DNA from: Methylobacteriaceae bacterium
GTDB taxonomy: Bacteria > Pseudomonadota > Alphaproteobacteria > Rhizobiales > Beijerinckiaceae
Assembly: GCA_031272615.1 (NCBI GenBank)
Contig: JAISTL010000011.1
Span: 1-13,887, forward strand
DNA length: 13,887 nt
Direction of reading: 5' to 3'
Made by a program: the position numbers and the translations under genes. Each line of letters opens with the position of its first letter. Position 1 is the first letter of the stretch. The notes under the pieces are model-generated. The model saw only the letters and a program-made list of their open reading frames with translations. It was not told where the DNA came from and ran no database searches. This document shows positions 6,187 through 12,108 of this stretch, piece by piece.

Positions 6187-6992
6187 TGCGGTTTTGCGGG
6201 CGCACCGGGCTTTGCCGCGCCGTCTTTCAGGCGCTCGAGCCGCACGCGTTCATAGTGTTTGGCCACGCGCAGATAGCGGAAATAGGCGTAATTCATGGCG
6301 GTGATGAAGCCGTAGACTCCGCGCAGACAATGGCGCCGGAGAAGATACGCCTTGAAAAACGCCGCCGGAAACTCCAGAAACACCCGGAGCGTGGAGAGTT
6401 TCTTGCCCCGGGCCGCAAGGTCCGCCACCTGGTCGTCGGAATAGCGGTTCAGCTTGGCGATCTGGTCGCCCATCGAGCGCACCGAATAATGATACACCGT
6501 GCCCTTGAGCCGCCCGGTCTTCACGCCCGGCGCGAGGTCCACCCGGTCATGCACCGGCGAGGCGGAATAACGCCCGGCGCTCTTCCTGTAGAGACGCACG
6601 GGAGAGAGCGCGTAGGCCCAGCGGTGCGGTTTCGTCTCGCCGGGGAAAATCTCGGCGATGCGCAGACGATACGCCGCACAGGGCGGTTCACCGGCGGCGA
6701 ACAACCCGGCGATTTCCTCCCGCAGTTCCGGTGACAGAACCTCATCGGCATCCAGGTTGAGTAGCCACCCGCCGGTTGAGGCGTCCTCACCGAAACGTTT
6801 CTGCAGCCCGTATCCCGGCCAGGGGTTGAACAATACGCGCGCGCCGTACTGTTCGGCCACCTGCGGAGTGCCGTCGGTGGAGCCGGAGTCCACCACCACG
6901 ACATCGTCGGCAAGCCCGGCAACGGAACCGAGCGTCGCACCGATGCGGTCAGCCTCGTTTTGCGCGATGATAAACACTGACAGCGGCGCCAT
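6183..6992 (-). CDS. Glycosyltransferase family 2, LPS-core type (WaaE/KdtX-like)
   Basis: The 269-residue protein begins directly with a GT-A fold: LSVFIIAQNEADRI (nucleotide-sugar binding strand), then VVVDSGSTDGT (residues 32-42) and LNLDADE (79-85), whose DAD is the metal-binding DxD-type motif. The length and the aromatic, basic C-terminal half (AFFKAYLLRRHCLRGVYGF) match the WaaE/KdtX-like beta-glycosyltransferases that add a hexose to the LPS inner core at the cytoplasmic face of the inner membrane. The precise donor and acceptor cannot be told from sequence. I chose ATG 6992 over ATG 7016: GAGG lies 5 bases before 6992, and the predicted promoter would leave the 7016 start almost no leader. 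It is transcribed alone, followed by tRNA-Ser. Confidence 0.88.
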   Translation of the reverse strand: MAPLSVFIIAQNEADRIGATLGSVAGLADDVVVVDSGSTDGTPQVAEQYGARVLFNPWPGYGLQKRFGEDASTGGWLLNLDADEVLSPELREEIAGLFAAGEPPCAAYRLRIAEIFPGETKPHRWAYALSPVRLYRKSAGRYSASPVHDRVDLAPGVKTGRLKGTVYHYSVRSMGDQIAKLNRYSDDQVADLAARGKKLSTLRVFLEFPAAFFKAYLLRRHCLRGVYGFITAMNYAYFRYLRVAKHYERVRLERLKDGAAKPGAPAKPH

Positions 6993-7028
6993 CACACCCT
7001 CACCTGCCCGAACCATTCAAGCGCTCAG

Positions 7029-7057
7029 CCTATAACGGTTCGGCACCGCCGCGTCAA
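7029..7057 (-). promoter_or_regulatory. Promoter of the glycosyltransferase gene
   Basis: On the minus strand there are TTGACG (7057-7052), a 17-base spacer and TATAGG (7034-7029). Transcription would begin near 7022, about 30 bases before the chosen ATG at 6992. Confidence 0.55.
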
Positions 7058-7129
7058 AGAGGAATTACGGCGGACATCCACAGCCGCCGCCGACCGCGGT
7101 ATTTTTTGGCGACATCCGGAATAATCGAC

Positions 7130-7158
7130 TGGACATCGCCGGGTTCTCCCGTTATATC
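7130..7158 (+). promoter_or_regulatory. Promoter of tRNA-Phe
   Basis: TGGACA (7130-7135), a 17-base spacer and TATATC (7153-7158) form a good sigma70-like promoter. Predicted transcription starts near 7165, about 23 bases before the tRNA. Confidence 0.5.
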
Positions 7159-7187
7159 ACCGCCTGCTGCGGTTCGTCCGCACGGAT

Positions 7188-7263
7188 GCCTGGGTAGCTC
7201 AGTTGGTAGAGCACGTGACTGAAAATCACGGTGTCGGTGGTTCAATTCCGCCCCCAGGCACCA
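7188..7263 (+). tRNA. tRNA-Phe, anticodon GAA
   Basis: This is a standard 76-base cloverleaf. The acceptor stem pairs GCCTGGG (7188-7194) with CCCAGGC (7253-7259), followed by an A discriminator and an encoded CCA (7261-7263). The D-arm has AGCTCAGTTGGTAGAGC. The anticodon stem GTGAC/... closes the loop CTGAAAA with GAA at 7221-7223. The T-arm has GGTTCAATTCC. It converges on the aldolase gene, whose stop codon lies only 14 bases beyond the CCA. Confidence 0.97.
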
Positions 7264-7277
7264 TACGGGACAAGGTG

Positions 7278-8063
7278 TCAAGAGGCACGCAACCGCGCAA
7301 TCAGCGCCTTGGTGTCGTCGATTCCGCGCCGGACATACGTCAGCTCATCACCGCAGAACAGATAGTCGACCTTGAGATCGAGCCAGTATTTCACCCAGTC
7401 GGGGTTGCTCGGCGCGATGGACGGGCCGCAGGGCATTTTGTGCGCCTTGCAGCAGGCGACAATCCGCTGGTATTGGGCCAGCATGTCGGGATGGCGCAGC
7501 TGCCCCAGCAGCCCCATGGAGCCGGAGAGATCGTACGGGCCGATGATCACGCCGTCAATGCCGTCGACTCCCAGGATGTCATCGAGATTGTCCACCGCTT
7601 CGCGATGCTCAACCTGGATGAACTTCACCAGCGCCTCGTCGATGGAGGCGATGTATTCCGGGTCTTCCACCACGCCGTAACGGTTGGCGCGGCGCGGCCC
7701 GAACCCCCGCGTTCCCTTGGGCGGATAGCGGCAGGCGGCCACCACCCGGCGCGCCTCTTCGGCGGTGTTGACCATGGGGATGATGATGCCGTCGGGCCCC
7801 ATTTCCAGCACCGGCTTGATGGTTGCCGGGTCGCCGGAAGTGACGCGGACGAACACCCCGGCCCCGGCGCCGTTGATGGCGGTAATGTGGGCGAGGATGG
7901 CGTCCTTGTCGAAGGCGCCGTGCTCACCGTCCACCCAGATGTATTTCAGGCCGTAAGCGGCCATCGCCTCCCCCAGAGCGGCGCTCGGCAGAAAAATATG
8001 CCCGGCGTGGATGAACGTGCCGTCGCGTATTGTTTTCTTCCACTCAGTTCCAAATGTCTTCAT
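7278..8063 (-). CDS. HpcH/HpaI family class II aldolase
   Basis: The 261-residue protein is a full-length metal-dependent pyruvate aldolase of the HpcH/HpaI family, which reversibly cleaves 4-hydroxy-2-oxo acids to pyruvate (or oxaloacetate) plus an aldehyde. All key residues are present, at a constant offset of three from E. coli HpaI as I remember it: catalytic His48 in DGEHG, Arg73 in FVRV, and metal ligands Glu152 (IQVEH) and Asp178 (GPYDLSGSMG). GFGPRRA (120-126) is also typical. The VEH and GPYDLSGSMG variants point to the subgroup usually labelled 2,4-dihydroxyhept-2-ene-dioate aldolase-like, so the true substrate is uncertain and could be a 2-keto-3-deoxy sugar acid. AAGGAG lies 10 bases before the ATG. 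It is the last gene of the regulator-TRAP operon, 65 bases after the large permease, so it probably acts on the imported compound. Confidence 0.92.
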   Translation of the reverse strand: MKTFGTEWKKTIRDGTFIHAGHIFLPSAALGEAMAAYGLKYIWVDGEHGAFDKDAILAHITAINGAGAGVFVRVTSGDPATIKPVLEMGPDGIIIPMVNTAEEARRVVAACRYPPKGTRGFGPRRANRYGVVEDPEYIASIDEALVKFIQVEHREAVDNLDDILGVDGIDGVIIGPYDLSGSMGLLGQLRHPDMLAQYQRIVACCKAHKMPCGPSIAPSNPDWVKYWLDLKVDYLFCGDELTYVRRGIDDTKALIARLRAS

Positions 8064-8083
8064 GATGCATCCGCTCCTTTGCC

Positions 8084-8098
8084 GCCCCGCAGCGGGGC
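8084..8098. repeat. Short GC hairpin between the TRAP permease and aldolase genes
   Basis: GCCCCGCAGCGGGGC can fold with a 5-6 bp stem and a tiny loop. On the operon's strand it lies just upstream of the aldolase ribosome site (AAGGAG at 8079-8074), with no T run after it. It could slow nucleolytic decay or affect aldolase translation; a T-rich tail exists only on the plus strand, where no gene ends. Confidence 0.35.
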
Positions 8099-8128
8099 TC
8101 CCGTTTTCATTTTCCGACGCCGCCGCCC

Positions 8129-9418
8129 TTACATCAGGCCGACCGCCCTTGGAAAGTACAAAATGGTTTCAGGGATATAGGTGATGACCACCAGAACGAA
8201 AATCATCACCGCCAGCATCGGCAGAATCTCCTGGATGATTTTCTTCAGCGGCGTCCCCGAAATGCCCGAGGTGATGAACAACAGCATGCCGAAGGGCGGC
8301 GTGCTCAAGCCCACCATCATGTTGAACGTCACCACCACCCCGAAATGCACGAGATCGATCCCCATCTGCCGCGCCACCGGAATGAGAATCGGGACGAACA
8401 CCAGCTGAATGGTGCTGGTATCCATGAACATGCCCAAAATCAGAATGAAGATGTTGACCAGCAACAAAAAGAGATATTTGTTCTCGGTGAGCTCGATGAG
8501 CCAGGCGCCGATGCCGACGGCGATCCGCTCCCGAGCGACAATGTAGGAAATCACCGCCGCCGCGCCGATCATGATGCTGACGGCGCCGACATCCTTGACG
8601 GTGTCGGCCAGCACGCGGCCCAAATCCCGCCAGCCCAGCGCCCGGTAGGCGAACACCGAAATCACGATGGCGTAGAAGCCGGCGATGGCGCCCGCCTCGG
8701 TGGGGGTCATGACGCCGGTGTAGATGCCCATCAGCAGAATCACCGGGGTGAACAGCGCCGGCAGCGATTGCAGCGTCACCCGCAGCAGTTCCCTGGCGCG
8801 AACCGCCTGGCCGCGCGGATAATCGCGTTTGCCGGCGACATAGCTGACATAGACCATCAGCGCCACCGCCAGAATCACGGCGGGAATGATGCCGCCGAGG
8901 AACAGCGCCCCCACCGACGCATCCGACAGCATGGCATAGATCACCAGCGGAATGCTGGGCGGGAAAATCGGCCCCAGCGTCGCCGACGCCGAGGTGATGG
9001 CGCAGGAAAACGGCGGGTCATACCCGGCCTTGTTCATGGCGTCGATTTCGATTTTGCCCAGCCCCGCGGCGTCGGCCACCGCCGAACCGGTCATCCCGGC
9101 GAAAATCAGCGACGCCAGCACGTTGACGTGTCCGAGCGCGCCGCGCAGCCTGCCGCACAACGCATTGGCAAAGCTGAAGATCATGTCGGTCACCTTGCCG
9201 GAATTCATGACGTTGGCGGTAAAAATGAACAACGGCACGGCGATGATGACGTAATTGGTGTAGTAGGTGTTGACCACCTGATTGACCACAACGCCCATGT
9301 CGGCGCCCTTGACGACGAAGTAGCCGCAGGCGGCGGAAATCATGCCGAAGGCGATGGGCATCCGCAGGATGAAGGTGAGAACGAATATGATGAGACACAC
9401 TGACAACGCCGCGTTCAT
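8129..9418 (-). CDS. TRAP transporter large permease (DctM family)
   Basis: This 429-residue, strongly hydrophobic inner-membrane protein has about 12 predicted helices and the normal length for the family. DctM motifs are clear: FAGMTGSAVADAAGLG (107-121), FPPSIPLVIY (152-161) and GVMTPTEAGA (235-244), plus a mirrored NMMVGLSTPPFGMLLF near residue 370. It forms the Na+-coupled elevator-type channel that takes substrate from the binding protein. Its ATG overlaps the small permease stop in an ATGA (9418-9415), implying translational coupling, and GGAG lies 8 bases upstream. The substrate is not predictable from this subunit; the aldolase downstream suggests an organic or sugar acid. Confidence 0.96.
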   Translation of the reverse strand: MNAALSVCLIIFVLTFILRMPIAFGMISAACGYFVVKGADMGVVVNQVVNTYYTNYVIIAVPLFIFTANVMNSGKVTDMIFSFANALCGRLRGALGHVNVLASLIFAGMTGSAVADAAGLGKIEIDAMNKAGYDPPFSCAITSASATLGPIFPPSIPLVIYAMLSDASVGALFLGGIIPAVILAVALMVYVSYVAGKRDYPRGQAVRARELLRVTLQSLPALFTPVILLMGIYTGVMTPTEAGAIAGFYAIVISVFAYRALGWRDLGRVLADTVKDVGAVSIMIGAAAVISYIVARERIAVGIGAWLIELTENKYLFLLLVNIFILILGMFMDTSTIQLVFVPILIPVARQMGIDLVHFGVVVTFNMMVGLSTPPFGMLLFITSGISGTPLKKIIQEILPMLAVMIFVLVVITYIPETILYFPRAVGLM

Positions 9419-9933
9419 TGCCGGATCTCCGCGTTTTTGTGTTCCCGGCTGTCGGCGAGGCGGCCCGAGAGAACCCGTGCGTCCTCGACGATGTCGGCCA
9501 GCGTGTAGCCGATGACCGACAGCAGGAAATAAACGAACGACAGGAACATGACGGTGAGCGGAATGCGGAACACGGCCGTCTTTTCGAATTGGATGAACAG
9601 GGAATACCTGAAGGACGGCACGATCAGGGCGAGGAAGGTGACGACAATCAGCACGTTGCCCAGAAGCCGCAGCGCCGCCGCCGGTTTGGGTTTCATCCGG
9701 TCGTAAAACATGGTGAAGGCGACATGGGAGCGGGTGCGCATGGTGTAACAGGCGCCGAAAATCACCGTCCAGATGAAACCCATGATGATGACTTCCTGGG
9801 TCCAGGTTACGGGGTCATGCATCACATAGCGGAAAAACACCTGGATCAGGAACGAGATGAACATGGCGGAAAACGCCAGGATCGGCACATAGTATTCCAG
9901 AATGTCCCGCAGGAACAGCAGGGTTTTTCTCAT
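9415..9933 (-). CDS. TRAP transporter small permease (DctQ family)
   Basis: This 172-residue membrane protein has four hydrophobic segments (about 13-35, 47-65, 89-108, 128-150), the standard DctQ layout. The family pattern VFFRYVMHDPVTWTQEVIIMGFIWTVIFGA (in the segment around residues 32-61) includes the conserved Trp-x-x-Glu that packs the small subunit against the large one. It serves as a scaffold for the large permease. GGAGG lies 7 bases before the ATG. The gene overlaps the large permease by four bases and is separated from the binding-protein gene by 75 bases that contain a stable hairpin. Confidence 0.95.
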   Translation of the reverse strand: MRKTLLFLRDILEYYVPILAFSAMFISFLIQVFFRYVMHDPVTWTQEVIIMGFIWTVIFGACYTMRTRSHVAFTMFYDRMKPKPAAALRLLGNVLIVVTFLALIVPSFRYSLFIQFEKTAVFRIPLTVMFLSFVYFLLSVIGYTLADIVEDARVLSGRLADSREHKNAEIRQ

Positions 9934-9956
9934 GGGCGGCCCTCCGCAGGCGGCCG

Positions 9957-9990
9957 GAGCGGCGCCTCGGCATCGAGCGGGGCGCCGCTC
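9957..9990 (-). other. Stable intercistronic hairpin after the TRAP binding-protein gene
   Basis: GAGCGGCGCC (9957-9966) and its exact reverse complement (9981-9990) form a perfect 10-bp stem with a 14-base loop in the gap between the solute-binding protein and the small permease. No T run follows on the minus strand, so full termination is unlikely. Such hairpins commonly protect the upstream message and lower expression of the membrane subunits relative to the periplasmic protein. Confidence 0.6.
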
Positions 9991-10008
9991 TTTCAGCGCG
10001 CTGTGATG

Positions 10009-11007
10009 TTACTTGGCCATGTCGCGGATCTTCTTGTACAGATCCATGTCCCAGGTCTTGGAATAGTCGGATTTCAGATACTGCTCCATGACGTGGCTCG
10101 AAAACGCGTCGAGATCCGCCTCATAGATCTTCAACCCCTGGGATTTGAAGAAATCGATGATTTCCGCCTCAATCTTGGTGTTGGTCTCGTAGCAATAGTC
10201 GAGATTGGCTTTGACGCCCTCCATCACCCAGCCTTTCTGCTGGTCGGTGAGGGATTGCCACTTGGCCTCGTTGATGGTGATCCACACGCTGTCGACGATG
10301 TGGTTGGTCAGCGAGATGGATTTGGTCACTTCGTAGAACTTGCTGCTGCGATCGGTCGGCAGCGGGTTTTCCTGGCCGTCGATGGCCTTGGTCTGCAGGG
10401 CGAGGTAGATTTCCGCGAAGGTAATCGGGGTCGGGTTGGCGCCCATGGCCTTGCCGAGGAACAGCCACGCGTCGGAGTTGGGCATCCGCAGGTTGACGCC
10501 CTTCAAGTCTTCCGGCGTGCGGATCGGCTTGTCTTCCACCATGTTGATCTGCCGGGTGCCGAAATACTCGGCGCCCAGCGGCCGCACGCCCTGATCCTTG
10601 AGGATGCGCTCGAACACCTGTTTGCCGATTTCGCCGTTCAGCACCGCGTTCATATGCGCGGCATCCTTGAACAGATAGCCGGCGGCGAACATCGACACCC
10701 ACGGCGACGCGCCGGTGAACCACGGCGCCGAAATCACGGCGATATCCGCCTGGCCGGATTTCACCGCCGCCAGTTCCTGCTCCTGCTTGAACAACGAAGC
10801 GGAATCATAGGTCAACACGGTGATTTCACCGTTGGAAACCTTTTCCACCACTTCCTTGAACACCCGCATGCCGCCGCCCTGGGTGTCGGTGCCCGGCGCG
10901 TTGAGGGTGTAGATGAGCTCCACCGGCGCGGCCTGAAGGGGAGCGGAGGCGCCGCACAGCAGCCCCGCCGCAAACAATCCGGCGCTGAGATAAGTGAGAT
11001 GTTTCAT
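10009..11007 (-). CDS. TRAP transporter solute-binding protein (DctP family)
   Basis: The 332-residue periplasmic receptor has a signal peptide (MKHLTYLSAG..., cut near residue 26 after LQA) and an intact DctP domain. The ligand-binding signature is seen at GTRQINMVEDKPIRTPEDLKG followed by LRMPNSDAW, whose Arg174 is the conserved residue that normally holds the substrate carboxylate, and PTPITFAEIYLALQTKAIDGQENP. An anionic organic acid is therefore expected; the precise ligand is unknown. I chose ATG 11007 rather than 11022 because GGAGG lies exactly 7 bases upstream and the product then starts with a proper basic signal peptide. It lies 33 bases downstream of the GntR regulator with no terminator between, so the two are probably co-transcribed. 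Confidence 0.95.
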   Translation of the reverse strand: MKHLTYLSAGLFAAGLLCGASAPLQAAPVELIYTLNAPGTDTQGGGMRVFKEVVEKVSNGEITVLTYDSASLFKQEQELAAVKSGQADIAVISAPWFTGASPWVSMFAAGYLFKDAAHMNAVLNGEIGKQVFERILKDQGVRPLGAEYFGTRQINMVEDKPIRTPEDLKGVNLRMPNSDAWLFLGKAMGANPTPITFAEIYLALQTKAIDGQENPLPTDRSSKFYEVTKSISLTNHIVDSVWITINEAKWQSLTDQQKGWVMEGVKANLDYCYETNTKIEAEIIDFFKSQGLKIYEADLDAFSSHVMEQYLKSDYSKTWDMDLYKKIRDMAK

Positions 11008-11040
11008 GGTTGGTCCTCCCATTCTGGTTTGTTCAGATGA

Positions 11041-11796
11041 CTACTCTTGAATTGACGCCCGGCCGCGCTTTTTCCCGGTTCTCGCCGCGGCCCGGCGTTT
11101 GGCTTCCTCATACTGGGAAACGTGGGTCTTGCCGGAAATGAAGTGCTCCAGCATCGCCTTTTCGGCATAATCCGGGTCTCTCATCCTGATGCCCTTGAGA
11201 ATTTCCCGATGCTCGTTCAGGGTCAAGTTCTGGTCATAACGGCTGTCCAGCCCCTTCAACATATACTCCTTGAGCAGCTGCATCATGGCTTCCACAAACA
11301 TCACCAGCAGGTCGTTGCGGCTGGCCCGGGCGATGGCGACATGGAAACTCATGTCGATCTTCAGCCAGTCGTCATGGGGCATGCTGAGGTCCGACATCCG
11401 CTCGATGGTCTCATCGAGAAAGGCGATTTCCCCGTCGCTGATGTGCCGCGCCGCCAGCCGCGCCGTCGCCGTCTCCAGAATCACCCGGGTATCGTGCAGA
11501 TTGTCGTTGCTGATGTTGGTCATCTTGACGATGCGGTTGACCGCCAGCGCCACCGTATCGGTCTGCGGCCTGGAAATGTAGGAGCCGTCGCCGTTGCGCA
11601 CCCTGACCAGGCCGCGGTCCTGCAGCACCTTCAACGCCTCGCGGATCACCACCTTGCTGACGTTGAACCGCTCCGAGAGCTCCTGTTCCGATGGCAGCTT
11701 CTCGTCTTCCTCGGATTGGACAATCACCTGCTCCAGGGCTTCAACAATCTGTTGAAACAGGCTGGTCTTGGCAATGGTGAAATCTATGCGTTTCAA
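11041..11796 (-). CDS. GntR-family (FadR/FCD subfamily) transcriptional regulator
   Basis: The 251-residue protein has an N-terminal winged helix: LPSEQELSERFNVSKVVIREALKVLQDRGLVRVRNGDGSYI spans residues 34-74. This is followed by a C-terminal FCD ligand-binding domain (about 90-225). Four residues fit the FCD metal site, Asp148, His152 (DMSFH), His196 (NEHREIL) and His218 (LEHF), so ligand binding through a metal-bound carboxylate is likely. The start is a TTG (11796) with a G-rich stretch (GGGGGGAA) 4 bases upstream. The tail (about 230-251) is basic and probably disordered. It is the first gene of the TRAP-aldolase operon, and a palindromic site over its own promoter suggests autorepression relieved by the imported acid or a product; this regulatory direction is inference. 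Confidence 0.94.
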   Translation of the reverse strand: MKRIDFTIAKTSLFQQIVEALEQVIVQSEEDEKLPSEQELSERFNVSKVVIREALKVLQDRGLVRVRNGDGSYISRPQTDTVALAVNRIVKMTNISNDNLHDTRVILETATARLAARHISDGEIAFLDETIERMSDLSMPHDDWLKIDMSFHVAIARASRNDLLVMFVEAMMQLLKEYMLKGLDSRYDQNLTLNEHREILKGIRMRDPDYAEKAMLEHFISGKTHVSQYEEAKRRAAARTGKKRGRASIQE

Positions 11797-11863
11797 CCGA
11801 TTCCCCCCGCAGTCAGGCCCGGCGGCGCCCCGGCTTCATCCGTCCGGTCGGGCTGTCCGCCTT

Positions 11864-11891
11864 GCTACCTTACTACCTTTCATAAAGGTAG
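11864..11891. promoter_or_regulatory. Putative operator of the GntR-type regulator
   Basis: CTACCTTT-CAT-AAAGGTAG (11873-11891) is a perfect 8-bp inverted repeat with a 3-base centre. A third half-site CTACCTT at 11865-11871 is in direct repeat 8 bases away from the one at 11873. The palindrome covers the -10 box and the expected start of transcription, the usual place for repressor binding. GntR/FCD proteins bind as dimers to palindromes of about this size, so the adjacent regulator is the natural candidate. Confidence 0.6.
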
Positions 11892-11913
11892 CATAAAGTC
11901 TAACACGCGTCAA
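11885..11913 (-). promoter_or_regulatory. Promoter of the regulator-TRAP-aldolase operon
   Basis: On the minus strand there are TTGACG (11913-11908), a 17-base spacer and TACCTT (11890-11885). Transcription would begin near 11878, about 80 bases before the TTG start of the regulator. The -10 box is part of the palindromic operator. Confidence 0.6.
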
Positions 11914-11925
11914 GGGGCGGCACGT

Positions 11926-12087
11926 GGTGGACGGGGTGGACAAGGGTGGACACGGTGGACTAAGCTGTACCCCGAAAAGTGGACACGGTGGACCATGTGT
12001 CGTTGAGATTGCAAACATCCGAGCACCCGGGATTGTCCACCACGCCCACCATGTCCACCCTTGTCCACCCTGTCCACCGTGTCCACC
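11926..12087. repeat. GTGGAC-family tandem and inverted repeat element, copy 2
   Basis: The left arm has GGTGGAC at 11926, 11935, 11945, 11954 and 11987, plus AGTGGAC at 11978. The right arm has the complement GTCCACC at 12035, 12053, 12063, 12072 and 12081, plus the variant GCCCACC at 12044. Units repeat every 9 or 10 bases, near one helical turn. Positions 11926-11960 match the reverse complement of 12044-12078 at 32 of 35 bases, so a long hairpin with an 83-base loop can form. The 16-mer GGTGGACACGGTGGAC is exact at 11945-11960 and reversed at 12072-12087, identical to copy 1. The element fills the gap between the end of the ABC transporter gene and the operon promoter, and codes for nothing recognisable. 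With the promoter and operator it accounts for the roughly 310-base gap at 11797-12108. Confidence 0.85.
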
Positions 12088-12108
12088 AAATAGCTTCACC
12101 CCTCCCCT

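Noticed and set aside
7188..7278. tRNA-Phe 3' end as an integration site for the TRAP-aldolase operon (genomic island)
   Set aside because: The operon ends just beside the tRNA, but I found no second copy of the tRNA 3' sequence near 11900-12110 and no integrase gene.
8345..9403. Plus-strand open frame of 352 codons
   Set aside because: It is antisense to the large permease, with very high His, Asp, Arg, Gly and Asn content and no hydrophobic core; a GC-codon artefact.
9418..11040. Long plus-strand open frame (540 codons) opposite the TRAP genes
   Set aside because: It is antisense to three clear TRAP and binding-protein genes; its composition (rich in His, Gly, Arg, Asp, Gln) is that of a shadow frame, with no domain pattern.
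11926..12087. CRISPR array
   Set aside because: Units are 7 bases at 9-10 base spacing and occur in opposite orientations; there is no repeat-spacer architecture and no cas gene.
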